The notes beneath the pieces were generated by a model. That model saw nothing but the letters and a program-made list of their open reading frames with translations, had not been told where the DNA came from and did not search any database. DNA of 64,000 nucleotides from Bacillus infantis (lineage in GTDB: Bacteria; Bacillota; Bacilli; Bacillales; Cytobacillaceae), in assembly GCF_020171945.1 (NCBI RefSeq), contig NZ_JAIVAP010000014.1:1-64000 (forward strand), given 5' to 3'. Shown in pieces: positions 35,917 through 44,352 of this stretch (positions are counted from its first letter, which is position 1; every line of letters starts with the position of its first letter). Made by a program: the position numbers and the translations under genes.

Positions 35917-35950
35917 AAGGGGTTCGAAATATCTCTATTTCGAACCCCTT
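35917..35950 (-). terminator. DsbA-like gene terminator
   Basis: AAGGGGTTCGAAATA (35917-35931) and TATTTCGAACCCCTT (35936-35950), perfect 15-bp stem, T-run on the minus strand. Confidence 0.92.
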
Positions 35951-35964
35951 CAGTCTGTTTCTAT

Positions 35965-36693
35965 CTATTCTTTTTCCGGAACGATGCAGCTTCCATCCGT
36001 ACAGCTGGCATCGGACGCACCTTCCGGGGACAAATCCTGCAGCTTCACAACAGGATTTTCTTCTTCCCATACCTTCTGAAGTGCGCTGGCAAAGGTTTCC
36101 GCAGGCTGGGCGCCGGAGATGGCATATTTCTGGTTGATGACAAAATAAGGGACTCCGGTAATGCCGTATTGCTGGGCAATCCTTTCATCGATCCTTACAT
36201 CATTGGCATAGGCCGTCTCATCCTGAAGAACGCTGAGCGCCTCTTCCCTGTCCAGCCCGGCAGATGCAGCAAGATCGGCGAGCACCTGTTGATCGCCTAT
36301 GTTTTTTGATTCCTTGAAATAGGCGTTAAGAAGCTTTTCCGTAAGATCAGCTTCCCTGCCCTTTGTTTTCGCGAATTTAGCCAATCTGTGGGCGTCAAAG
36401 GTATTGCCCGGCTTCATTTCGTCAAAATTGAAGGTCAGGCCGACGCTGGCTGCCTGCTGCCCCACTCCCACATTGGCCTGCTTCGCCTGCTCGATGCTCA
36501 TGCCGTATTTTTCAGCAAGTGCCTCATGAATACTTTTCCCAGAGTAAGGAGCAGCATTTGGATCAAGCTCAAAGCTCTTGAACTCAACCTCAATCTGATC
36601 CCGGTATGGGAAATCCATCAATGCCCCTTCCAGGCGGCGCTTTCCTATATAACAAAACGGACAGACAAAATCCGACCATACTTCTATTTTCAT
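35965..36693 (-). CDS. DsbA-family (FrnE-like) thiol oxidoreductase
   Basis: 242 residues, thioredoxin fold with a large helical insertion. The active site C-P-F-C is at about residues 11-14 (SDFVCPFCYIGKRRLEGAL), and the cis-Pro loop is GITGVPYFVIN near 170. There is no signal peptide, so it acts in the cytoplasm, as FrnE-type proteins do. The C-terminus has a further Cys pair (CTDGSC), an unusual extra redox pair. Starts at 36696 and 36702 are alternatives; GAGGTG precedes. Single gene with its own terminator. Confidence 0.9.
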   Translation of the reverse strand: MKIEVWSDFVCPFCYIGKRRLEGALMDFPYRDQIEVEFKSFELDPNAAPYSGKSIHEALAEKYGMSIEQAKQANVGVGQQAASVGLTFNFDEMKPGNTFDAHRLAKFAKTKGREADLTEKLLNAYFKESKNIGDQQVLADLAASAGLDREEALSVLQDETAYANDVRIDERIAQQYGITGVPYFVINQKYAISGAQPAETFASALQKVWEEENPVVKLQDLSPEGASDASCTDGSCIVPEKE

Positions 36694-36865
36694 CATAGAC
36701 ACCTCATTTCTTAACTATCCCCATACTAGCATATCTTATGCCAAAACCCTGCAGCGGATGCTCAGGCCTGTATCTGGCGATTATTCTGCATCAGGAGGCA
36801 GCCATCAGGTTAAGTTAAAAAAGAACAATATCCATTGTTCAATCCTTCGTCGGGAGTGATGGATC

Positions 36866-37057
36866 ATGGCAAGAAACAAACTGTTGGTTCCTGGTTCAGC
36901 TAATGTACTCGATCAGATGAAGCAAGAAATAGCCAATGAGTTTGGAGTTGAGCTTGGTGCTGAAACGACCGCGCGGGCAAACGGCTCTGTCGGAGGCGAG
37001 ATGACAAAGCGCCTTGTCGCCCTCGGAGAGCAGCAGCTCCAGAACAGGCAGCAATAG
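36866..37057 (+). CDS. Alpha/beta-type small acid-soluble spore protein
   Basis: 63 residues with the alpha/beta-SASP signature: GPR cleavage site [11 protein letters not shown] and the DNA-binding segment [24 protein letters not shown] (shown for its [10 protein letters not shown] core). These proteins coat forespore DNA and protect it from UV and heat. GGGAGTGATGGATC precedes the ATG. A hairpin GAACAAT-ATCC-ATTGTTC (36823-36840) lies just upstream. No sigma-G promoter was clear. Confidence 0.95.
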   Translation: MARNKLLVPGSANVLDQMKQEIANEFGVELGAETTARANGSVGGEMTKRLVALGEQQLQNRQQ

Positions 37058-37073
37058 CTTGCCTTTTGGAGCG

Positions 37074-37104
37074 GGAGACCCTTTTAATGAGGGTCTCCTT
37101 TTTT
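37074..37104 (+). terminator. ssp gene terminator
   Basis: GGAGACCC (37074-37081) and GGGTCTCC (37091-37098), followed by TTTTTT. The rest of 37105-37345 shows no recognised feature. Confidence 0.88.
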
Positions 37105-37345
37105 ATATCCCGCCTATCTCCCCAAATCCTGTTTCTCTCTAGGTCCCAAGTCTTAGTCAAAATATGTCTGAGGCTCAATCCGTTTTTGGCTGATTGTGTT
37201 TATGATTGAAACCAGAAGGATATGGGATTTACTCCTTTAATAAGAAAATTTTACTAATTTATGTATTATTTTCTACATCTGCTCTGTATGATTGATTCTT
37301 GGGAGCAAAAATCCATATTTTCATTTCATTAAAAGGAGAATCTGT

Positions 37346-40300
37346 ATGAAACTGATCAAATTTATCGTTGAAAGAAAGATCCTTGTTGGACTGGTTGCGG
37401 TCCTGGTTCTGCTTACCGGGAGCTATGCGGTTCTTGAGCTTGATAAGGAGCTAATGCCTGCCATGAAAGTGGATGGCGGATATGCAGAGATCAATGCGGG
37501 AGAAATGCCTGCTATAGAAATTGAGCGATCGATTACCACTCCGCTTGAGCAGCAATTAATAGGGCTCGACGGGGTTGAAGATGTGACCTCCACTACAATT
37601 GCGGGAAGAAGCTCCATCCAAATGGCCTTTGAACAGGGCCGTGGTGACGAGGTATTCAAAGAAGTGGAATCTGTCATAAATTCCTCCACTGCCGGGATAC
37701 CTGCTGTAAAGGAAGTAGAAATGGGGCAATACGGCGCAAGCCAAAGCTATGAATTTTTCCTGGATTTGTCGGAAGGCAATCTTGAGGACATAACCAGATT
37801 CGCGAAGGAAACATTAGAGCCAAGGCTTGAAGCCCTGCCTGAGGTACGGGACGTATCACTTTCCGGCCTGGAGGAGGATGAAGTAAACATTCTCTTAAAC
37901 CGGGAAGAAATGCTGAAAAAAGGACTGGATGCTGCCGGGGTGATGGCCGCCATCCAGCAGGTGAACAGCGAAGCGACACTCGGCCAGCTCGAGCTTGAAA
38001 AGGACTCCCCATCTGTCCGCTGGAATACAAAGCCGGGTTCAGAAACTGACATAAGGAATATCGAAATTGCTTCCCCTGCAGGCTTTATCAAGCTTAGTGA
38101 CATTGCTGATATTACAGTGGCGCCGCAGGAAAGCTCCTCTTTTGTCTGGAAAAATGGCACAAAGAATCTTGTGTTTGTACAGATTGGCCGAGTTTCTGAT
38201 GCAACACAGATCGAAATGGCTGATGCTGTCCGCGGGGAAATAGAAACTATCCGCGAGGAAGGGCTGATCAAGGGGTTTGAGCTGAATGAGATGGTGGCCC
38301 AGGCTGACTATGTACAAGAGTCCATTGACGGCGTCGCGTCCAACATCCTCATTGGGGGCATCATTGCTGTAGTGATTCTCCTGTTATTCCTGAGGAACTT
38401 AAGGGCTACTCTAATTGTCGGAATCTCAATCCCGACATCCGTTCTCCTGACTTTCGCCTCGATGTGGATGTTCGGATACAGCCTCAATATGCTGACACTC
38501 ATCGGCCTGGGATTGGGAATCGGAATGATGGTTGACTCCTCCATCGTCATTCTTGAATCCATCTACCGCAAAAAAGAGCAGGGGCTGGCCCGTCTCGAGG
38601 CAGTATTGGAAGGAACGAAAGAAGTATCGGCAGCCGTTATCGCAAGTATGCTTACAACCATCGTCGTATTTTTGCCGATCGGGCTGCTCGGCGGAGAAAT
38701 GGGCCAATTTATGATCATGCTGTCCGCCGTTGTTGCAATCACACTGATCAGTTCTGTACTGGTTTCATTCACAATCATCCCTTCCCTGTCAGATAAGTTC
38801 TTAAAGATTTCCAGAAAAAAGACAGCACGCAAAGAAGGTCCGCTGCTCCGTTTTTACGGCAGGGTGATTAACTGGACTATAAAGAAAAAGCGCCACAGCC
38901 TCGCTGTGATTGCAGCCTTTTTCCTCATGTTCGCAGGCTCGCTGCTGCTGGTGCCGAAAATTCCGATGACGATTATGCCGGATGTGTTCAACCGCTATTC
39001 CGAGCTGATGGTTGATTTGGAGACCGGAGTATCGATTAAGGAAAAAGAAGCGGTTGCCGCGGAACTGAATGAAAGCTTGAGCAAAATCACTGATGTAGAG
39101 TCCAATTATGTCATGGACAACGGCGGTATGATGTATACCATCATCAATATGACCAAAGGGGATGATGTTACAAAACCCCAGAAAGAGGTCAACGAGGCCA
39201 TCATGAAGGCGCTGCGCAAGCTTGAGGATACCCAGCCGATTGAAAGCGTCCAAAGTGCGATGTCAGGCGGCGGCGGCTATCCTGTGCAAGTTAGCTTGAA
39301 GGGCGAAAGCTTTGAAGAACTGGAAACTGTCTCTGATTCTTTTATGAAGGAACTTGGAAAAATAGATGGAATCGTCGCTATTACCTCTTCCATAAAACGC
39401 ACATCACCTGAAGAGATCGTAGAATTAAAGGAAGACGAAATTGAAAAAGCCGGACTGTCCGGACTGCAGGTCAAGCAATTCATAGAACAGTCCTTTATGG
39501 AAATGCCGCTTGGCGAGGTTTCACTCAATGAAGAATCTGTTCCCCTTTCTTTAGGATGGAGCGAAAAGACGGCAACTAAAGAGGCGCTCATGAAGCTCTC
39601 CATCCCTGCTGCCGGCGGAGATAAGAAGCTGTCAGAATTGATCAGCCTGAAGAAAGTTGAAGCACCGAATGAGATTTCACATACAGATGGAGAAAGATAT
39701 ATATCGATTTCGGCTGATATCGAAGACAGGGACCTTGGCAGCATCAACCGTGATGTACAGAAGCTGATTGAGGAATTTGACGCACCGGCAGGCTACACTT
39801 TATCTGCAGCCGGCGACCTGGAGCAGCAGCAGGAACTGATTAAGGATATGGTCTTCATCCTTGCCATCAGCATCTTCCTTGTTTACCTTGTTATGGCGGT
39901 CCAATTCAACCACCTGATTCAGCCGATCATCGTCATGTCTGTCATCCCGATGACAATTGTCGGCGTTATCCTCGGGCTCTTCCTGACCCAGCGCGAGCTG
40001 AGCGTCATGTCGGCAATGGGAATCGTCATGCTGATAGGCATTGTACTGAATAATGCCATCCTCCTTCTCGACCGGACCAACCAGCTCCGGAAGGAAGGCC
40101 ATTCTATTACCGATGCACTCAGCCAGGCAGGCAAAGACAGGATCCGCCCGATTTTTATGACGACCCTGACAACAGCAGGCGGAATGCTGCCGCTCGCCCT
40201 TGCTTCCGGCACATCCGGAAACTATCAGGCGCCAATGGCAACAGTCCTCATCTCCGGGCTGATGTTCGCTACCTTTATAACTCTTCTGCTGATCCCGGCT

Positions 40301-40375
40301 GTGTACCGCTTGTTCAGCCGCTCTCCTAAGAAGACGGAGGAGCAGCCGGAGCCTGTGATGGAGAATGCAAGCTGA
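37346..40375 (+). CDS. RND-family efflux transporter (AcrB/SwrC-like)
   Basis: 1009 residues with the 12-helix RND plan: helix 1 (about 10-30), a large extracytoplasmic loop (about 40-330), helices 2-6, a second loop (about 545-835) and helices 7-12. ATG 37346 follows AAAAGGAGAA. The proton-relay motif in helix 4 reads GIGMMVDSSIV, so only one Asp is present where AcrB has two. Partner adaptor and outer-membrane genes are absent, as expected for a Gram-positive RND pump such as SwrC. Probably exports lipophilic compounds or surfactants (inference from family). Confidence 0.9.
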   Translation: MKLIKFIVERKILVGLVAVLVLLTGSYAVLELDKELMPAMKVDGGYAEINAGEMPAIEIERSITTPLEQQLIGLDGVEDVTSTTIAGRSSIQMAFEQGRGDEVFKEVESVINSSTAGIPAVKEVEMGQYGASQSYEFFLDLSEGNLEDITRFAKETLEPRLEALPEVRDVSLSGLEEDEVNILLNREEMLKKGLDAAGVMAAIQQVNSEATLGQLELEKDSPSVRWNTKPGSETDIRNIEIASPAGFIKLSDIADITVAPQESSSFVWKNGTKNLVFVQIGRVSDATQIEMADAVRGEIETIREEGLIKGFELNEMVAQADYVQESIDGVASNILIGGIIAVVILLLFLRNLRATLIVGISIPTSVLLTFASMWMFGYSLNMLTLIGLGLGIGMMVDSSIVILESIYRKKEQGLARLEAVLEGTKEVSAAVIASMLTTIVVFLPIGLLGGEMGQFMIMLSAVVAITLISSVLVSFTIIPSLSDKFLKISRKKTARKEGPLLRFYGRVINWTIKKKRHSLAVIAAFFLMFAGSLLLVPKIPMTIMPDVFNRYSELMVDLETGVSIKEKEAVAAELNESLSKITDVESNYVMDNGGMMYTIINMTKGDDVTKPQKEVNEAIMKALRKLEDTQPIESVQSAMSGGGGYPVQVSLKGESFEELETVSDSFMKELGKIDGIVAITSSIKRTSPEEIVELKEDEIEKAGLSGLQVKQFIEQSFMEMPLGEVSLNEESVPLSLGWSEKTATKEALMKLSIPAAGGDKKLSELISLKKVEAPNEISHTDGERYISISADIEDRDLGSINRDVQKLIEEFDAPAGYTLSAAGDLEQQQELIKDMVFILAISIFLVYLVMAVQFNHLIQPIIVMSVIPMTIVGVILGLFLTQRELSVMSAMGIVMLIGIVLNNAILLLDRTNQLRKEGHSITDALSQAGKDRIRPIFMTTLTTAGGMLPLALASGTSGNYQAPMATVLISGLMFATFITLLLIPAVYRLFSRSPKKTEEQPEPVMENAS

Positions 40376-40383
40376 TGAGAGAG

Positions 40384-40408
40384 GCCCCGCTTTTGGCGGG
40401 GCTTTTTG
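40384..40408 (+). terminator. RND gene terminator
   Basis: GCCCCGC (40384-40390), loop TTTTG, GCGGGGC (40396-40402), then TTTTTGTT. Confidence 0.88.
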
Positions 40409-40445
40409 TTGTATTGAACAGCACTTCTTGTAAGTTCAGGACTTC

Positions 40446-40483
40446 AAAAAACAGACAGAGAAAGATTCCCCTGTCTGTTTTTT
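40446..40483. terminator. Bidirectional terminator before the MFS gene end
   Basis: AAAAAACAGACAG (40446-40458) and CTGTCTGTTTTTT (40471-40483), perfect stem with flanking A and T runs. Confidence 0.85.
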
Positions 40484-41712
40484 TCACATTGCCTCTGCCC
40501 TTTCTTCCTCCGAAAAATACTGCTTCATCCCAGGCTTCAAAGCCAGCCAGATGACATAGAAGGAAAGCAGCAGGTTTGCCCCGGCAAGGACGATCGTTGA
40601 ATAGCGCAGAGGAATGATATCGCCGATGATCCCGATGCCGAGCAGGAAAATGATTTGGGCAATGCTTTGGAAGACGCTCAGCACACTTGTCATCCTCCCC
40701 ATGATAGAAATGGGGATATTATTCTGGTAAAACGTCTGAAAGCCCGTGCTCATAAAGGCATTAAAAAAGCCAAGGAGCAAAAATCCTGCAGTGACCATCG
40801 CAAATGAATATGATAGAGCATAGATCATATATCCTGCTGAGACCATGAGCATCCCGATGGCCATGAGCTGCTTGATGCCTAGCAGTCTGGATATCACGGT
40901 GATAAACAGGGCTCCAAGTGCAAAGCCGATACCGGTTATGCTGACCAGGAAGCTGTAGTCAGCCTCGGACAGCCCGACTGTATCCTGGATGAACACAACC
41001 TCCTGTGAATCCAGGGCAAGGGAAAACAGGCCGAACGCAAGAAAGCTGGCATAGACGGCGAAAACAAAGGATTCTTTCTTGCTGAAGGTGATCACTTCAC
41101 GCCAGTCTTCTTTTAGATGCTCGAACGCATTCCTCTTTTCAGACAAAGGTGCATCCTTATCTGCATCAGGAAGAAACATGATGATGAGGGCCGAAACAAG
41201 AAATGAGATGCTGTTCAGGTAGATGGCCATGTCAATGGTTCCGACGAGGAACAGCGTCCCTGCAATGGAAGGGCCGACAATGAAGGCCCCGGATGAGACA
41301 AGGCTGCTGATTCCGTTGAACCGCTTCCTGCTCCCTGCAGGTACCAGCATGGCTATATATGTAGTGGATGCCGGAGCAAAAAACGCCTTTGCAAGACTGA
41401 TGACAAACAAGCACACATAAATCAGCTCCACACTGCCGAGCAGCGGGATAACTGCTACTCCGGCAGCCCGGATAATGTCCGTAACGATCATCAGCTTCTT
41501 TTTATTGCTCCTGTCAACAAGCCCCCCGCTCCAGGAATTCATCAGCACCGCTGTAACCGCCCGATGATCCACAAGCCTGCGACCGCTGCAGCCGAGCCGG
41601 TCATCTTAAAAACAAGCAGATTGATTGCAATCAGATAAATAAAATCCCCCAGCCTGGAAATGCCTATGCCGGTCAGGAGAAGTGAAGCAAGCTTCCAATT
41701 GAATTGGTTCAT
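40484..41712 (-). pseudogene. MFS transporter with a one-base frameshift
   Basis: Two overlapping reading frames give one MFS protein. The N-terminal part, from ATG 41710-41712 (AAAAAGGTGAATCT upstream), reads MNQFNWKLASLLLTGIG and ends ...AGLWIIGRLQRC-stop; the C-terminal part, in the next frame, resumes at TAVLMNSWSGGLVDRSNKKKL. Restoring one base near 41559-41562 (in GGGCGGTTACAGCG) gives a continuous protein of about 409 residues with 12 helices of the DHA3 (MacA/Mef-like drug efflux) type, including the loop-2 motif SGGLVDRSNKK. Either an inactivated drug exporter or a sequencing/assembly error. Confidence 0.85.
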
Positions 41713-41809
41713 AGATTCACCTTTTTTGTGGGAATAGTCAATCAATTCATTATAGCATTCGAGACCCTTATCCTTTTGGGAAGATGTTACAAACTGCCAA
41801 ACTTGTATA

Positions 41810-41838
41810 AAAAGAGGAAGGCAGCGCCCTCCTCTTTT
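41810..41838 (-). terminator. Terminator-like hairpin at the left border of array B
   Basis: AAAAGAGG (41810-41817) and CCTCTTTT (41831-41838). On the minus strand the stem is followed by TATACAAG after a T-rich edge (TCCTCTTTTTATAC). It lies where transcripts from the terC operon would emerge from array B. Confidence 0.6.
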
Positions 41839-41841
41839 GCT

Positions 41842-42400
41842 GGAACCACTATTTTTGGTTTTCGTTGAAATAGCGGTTCTAGCTCCTCACGCTGGAGCCA
41901 CTATCTTTGTTTTTCATAGAAATAGTGGTTCTAGCTCCTCCCGCTGGAGCCACTATTTCCGATTTTCCCAGAAATAGTGGTTCTAGCTTCTCACGCTGGA
42001 GCCACTATCTTTGTTTTTCATCGAAATAGTGGTTCTAGCTCCTCTCTCTGGAACCACTATTTTTGGTTTTCATAGAAATAGTGGTTCTAGCTCCTCTCTC
42101 TGGAACCACTATTTTTGTTTTTCATAAAAATAGTGGTTCTAGCTCCTCTCTCTGGAACCACTATTTTTGTTTTTCATAGAAATAGTGGTTCTAGCTCCTC
42201 TCTCTGGAACCACTATCTTTGTTTTTCATAGAAATAGTGGTTCTAGCTCCTCTCTCTGGAACCACTATTTTTGTTTTTCATAGAAATAGTGGTTCTAGCT
42301 CCTCTCTCTGGAACCACTATTTTTGTTTTTCATAGAAATAGTGGTTCTAGCTTCTCACGCTGGAGCCACTATTTCCGATTTTCCCAGAAATAATGGTTGC
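41842..42400. repeat. Array B: eleven tandem 52-bp hairpin units
   Basis: Units start (GGAACCACTAT or GGAGCCACTAT) at 41842, 41894, 41946, 41998, 42050, 42102, 42154, 42206, 42258, 42310 and 42362, exactly 52 bp apart. Each is an inverted repeat GAACCACTATTT / AAATAGTGGTTC around a T-rich loop, then a spacer TAGCTCCTCTCTCT. Units 3 and 11 share a loop variant TTCCGATTTTCCCAG; units 2 and 4 share GAGCCACTATC; spacers at the edges end ACGCT or CCGCT and inside CTCTCT. The array lies between the frameshifted MFS gene and the terC stop; there is no gene in 41713-42405. Confidence 0.95.
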
Positions 42401-42405
42401 AGCAC

Positions 42406-43197
42406 CTATCCAACCTTTCCTGATTCTTCAGATACTGCCTCTTCCTTCGGCTTCGAAAAGAACCAGCCGCCAACAGCAATTAATATAAGCACAATATAGA
42501 ACGTGATTTTCCATTCAGCAGATTTTGCAAAGCCTTCTGCCAGTACCCCAAGCGCCGGATGCGAAAGTGTGTAGACAGACAGCTTAACACCTACCCAGCC
42601 GACAATCAAAAATGCTGTAACTTCGAGGCCTGGCCTTGAATGCAGCAGCCCGACAAACAGATTGGCTGCAAAGCGCATGATGATCAGACCAATAAAACCT
42701 CCGGCAAAGATGACAAGGAATTTACCGCCGTCAAGCCCACCGATATTCGGAAGCCCTGAATCCGGGAGCGCTATCGCCAAGGCAACAGCAGCCAGGATTG
42801 AATCGACAGCAAAGGCGATATCAGCCAGCTCTACCTTAAGAACAGTTACCCAAAAGCCTGATTTCTTCTTTTCTTCTCCCTCTTCTTCCTCCTTCGCGCC
42901 GAATTTTCTGGCAGCAAGCTTGCGGACAATATGGTTGATACAGATGAATAACAGGTAAAGCGCGCCAATCGCTTGAACCTGCCAAACGTCGACCAGGAAT
43001 GAGATGACGAATAACGAGCCAAACCTGAATACGAAAGCCCCTGCCAAACCGTAGAATAATGCCTTCTTCCGCTCCTCCTCGGGCAGATGCTTGACCATGA
43101 TGGCCAGTACGAGCGCATTGTCAGCGGCTAAGAGCCCTTCGATGGCTATCAGGAGCAGCAGCACCCAGCCATATTCCATTAATAATGCAAAATCCAT
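42406..43197 (-). CDS. TerC-family membrane protein, probable manganese exporter
   Basis: 263 residues, seven to eight transmembrane helices. TerC signatures: the acidic helix motif IEGLLAADNALVLAIM near residues 18-33 and ELADIAFAVDSILAAVA near 126-142, whose Asp residues are proposed metal ligands. In B. subtilis the TerC proteins YkoY (MeeY) and YceF (MeeF) export Mn2+ or metallate exported proteins, and ykoY is controlled by the same riboswitch class found upstream here. Last gene of the riboswitch operon; its stop codon abuts hairpin array B. The loop KEEEEGEEKKK is strongly charged. Confidence 0.9.
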   Translation of the reverse strand: MDFALLMEYGWVLLLLIAIEGLLAADNALVLAIMVKHLPEEERKKALFYGLAGAFVFRFGSLFVISFLVDVWQVQAIGALYLLFICINHIVRKLAARKFGAKEEEEGEEKKKSGFWVTVLKVELADIAFAVDSILAAVALAIALPDSGLPNIGGLDGGKFLVIFAGGFIGLIIMRFAANLFVGLLHSRPGLEVTAFLIVGWVGVKLSVYTLSHPALGVLAEGFAKSAEWKITFYIVLILIAVGGWFFSKPKEEAVSEESGKVG

Positions 43198-43221
43198 TTT
43201 TTATACCTCCTATAAATCTGA

Positions 43222-43497
43222 TTATTTTTCTATTCCATGCTTTAATTTCAGTGACTCCGGCGCCATCTTGATCATCCGCTCTACGACAAATCCAGCCACT
43301 GCCAAATCATCGACGATTCCAAGGACAGCAAGATAATCGGGAATAAGATCGAAAGGGAAAAAGGCATACGTCAAAACGAGCAGGATGCCAAGCGCCTTCT
43401 TGTGGGCCTCGACCTCCTTCGATAAAAAGAAATCCTTCAGAAAGGGTATCACCCTCCAAAACTTAAACAGAAACTTGATCCTGCGAAAAAATTTCAT
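43222..43497 (-). CDS. DUF1232 (YkvA-like) membrane protein
   Basis: 91 residues with the DUF1232 core YAFFPFDLIPDYLAVLGIVDDLAV, a hydrophobic segment from about 36 to 70. The conserved DLIPD and DD acidic residues are characteristic. Biochemical function unknown. It lies between the FbpB-like peptide gene and terC (24 bp from terC), all downstream of the manganese riboswitch, which suggests a role in metal handling (inference). Confidence 0.88.
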   Translation of the reverse strand: MKFFRRIKFLFKFWRVIPFLKDFFLSKEVEAHKKALGILLVLTYAFFPFDLIPDYLAVLGIVDDLAVAGFVVERMIKMAPESLKLKHGIEK

Positions 43498-43512
43498 GCT
43501 GCTTCACACCCC

Positions 43513-43638
43513 TTATTGCGATTTTGCATACCTCTCATCCAGCCGTTTTTCAATTTTTTCAATCTCTCTCTTGTCCTTCAGAAGCTCTTCCTTGTTCTTC
43601 CTGATAAGTTCTTCAAACTGGGACTTTTTCTTTTTCAT
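43513..43638 (-). CDS. FbpB-family small basic protein
   Basis: 41 residues: MKKKKSQFEELIRKNKEEL then LKDKREIEKIEKRLDERY. This matches the Fur-regulated basic protein FbpB family (FEELxxxNKxELLxDxxxxxxIExxxxxR), which in B. subtilis assists the iron-sparing small RNA FsrA. Here it is the first gene after a manganese riboswitch and ahead of DUF1232 and terC genes. AAAAGGAGTGTCAG precedes ATG 43636-43638. Identification rests on a short sequence. Confidence 0.75.
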   Translation of the reverse strand: MKKKKSQFEELIRKNKEELLKDKREIEKIEKRLDERYAKSQ

Positions 43639-43673
43639 GCCTGACACTCCTTTTCAAATTTTTAACAGAAAAA

Positions 43674-43701
43674 AAGCCTTTGCCGCATCCGGCAAAGGCT
43701 T
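43674..43701 (-). terminator. Second terminator of the riboswitch leader
   Basis: AAGCCTTTGCC (43674-43684) and GGCAAAGGCTT (43691-43701), perfect 11-bp stem; on the minus strand TTTTTTTCTG follows. It lies between the first terminator and the FbpB-like gene. Confidence 0.85.
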
Positions 43702-43713
43702 AATAAACAAATA

Positions 43714-43744
43714 AAGACCTTTACCCGAATCAGGTAAAGGTCTT
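43714..43744 (-). terminator. Riboswitch expression-platform terminator
   Basis: AAGACCTTTACC (43714-43725) and GGTAAAGGTCTT (43733-43744), perfect 12-bp stem followed on the minus strand by TATTTGTTT. Its upstream arm (AAGACCTTTACC on the transcript) includes the 3' strand of aptamer helix P1, so aptamer and terminator exclude each other. Confidence 0.88.
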
Positions 43745-43824
43745 GCTAACAACGTCATGGTTGCCAACAAAGCCGGGAGAAAACTCCGAAATGACGACTT
43801 TGCTGTAAAAGCTACTCCCCTTTA
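43737..43824 (-). ncRNA. yybP-ykoY manganese riboswitch aptamer
   Basis: Read on the minus strand the leader carries the conserved start TAAAGGGGAGTAGC, then AAAGTCGTCA, a CGGAG-TTTT-CTCCCG hairpin, GGCTTTGTTGGCA, and the conserved end TTAGCAAGACCTTTA. This is the yybP-ykoY pattern; known members bind Mn2+ and switch on exporter genes when manganese is high. The 5' TAAAGG and 3' CCTTTA form P1. Two tandem terminators follow before the first gene, suggesting tight off-state control. Confidence 0.95.
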
Positions 43825-43848
43825 GGAGACTATTTAACTGTTACCCCT

Positions 43849-43877
43849 ATCATAATATAAACCTTCTGGGCTGTCAA
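43849..43877 (-). promoter_or_regulatory. Promoter of the riboswitch operon
   Basis: On the minus strand TTGACA (43872-43877), 17-base spacer, TATGAT (43849-43854), a near-consensus sigma-A promoter that starts transcription about 20 bases before the aptamer. Confidence 0.85.
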
Positions 43878-43950
43878 ACTTTCTTCTGCAGGAAGGAAAT
43901 GGCATATGCTGTGTCAAATTAATATACAAACTATTCCAAGGAGGATTACC

Positions 43951-44352
43951 ATGCAAAAATTTGTATCTCATATTGCCACGATTGAAATCCCTGTCTCAGA
44001 TCTTGAAAGGTCCATAGCATTCTACAGAGAAATATTTGGCGTCTCGGTTCACTTTCACGGAGAAAAAGCTGCGATGCTTACATTTGAAGCCAAAGGGGTT
44101 CCGACCATTTTTCTTGTAGAGACAGGAAGCGAATCCAGTCTGTCTTTCCACAATACATATACAGGGGTAGACCACACCATTATTGATTTTTATACAGAAT
44201 CCCTTGAAGAGTTCAGAGAGTGGCTTAAGGGAAAAAATGTAGAGGTGGGTCCGCTTAATGTTCATCCCGAAAACGGGATGGGCGGTTTTGGCTTTAAAGA
44301 CCCTGACGGCAACAATTTGAGCGCGTGCAATGTCCTGCATCCCGGACAATAG
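43951..44352 (+). CDS. VOC-family (glyoxalase/bleomycin-resistance fold) protein
   Basis: 133 residues with the paired beta-alpha-beta-beta-beta modules of the vicinal-oxygen-chelate fold: IATIEIPVSDLERSIAFYREIFG at the start (His/Glu metal site region) and GMGGFGFKDPDGNNLSACN at the end. It could be a lyase, dioxygenase or resistance protein; no neighbour helps. ATG 43951 follows AAGGAGGATTACC. Confidence 0.85.
   Translation: MQKFVSHIATIEIPVSDLERSIAFYREIFGVSVHFHGEKAAMLTFEAKGVPTIFLVETGSESSLSFHNTYTGVDHTIIDFYTESLEEFREWLKGKNVEVGPLNVHPENGMGGFGFKDPDGNNLSACNVLHPGQ

Noticed and set aside
41542-41745. Independent 67-residue membrane protein gene
   Set aside because: Its sequence is the N-terminus of the MFS transporter; the stop comes from the frameshift.
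41842-42400. CRISPR array
   Set aside because: The whole 52-bp unit is repeated, including the part that would be a spacer; there are no unique spacers and no cas genes nearby.
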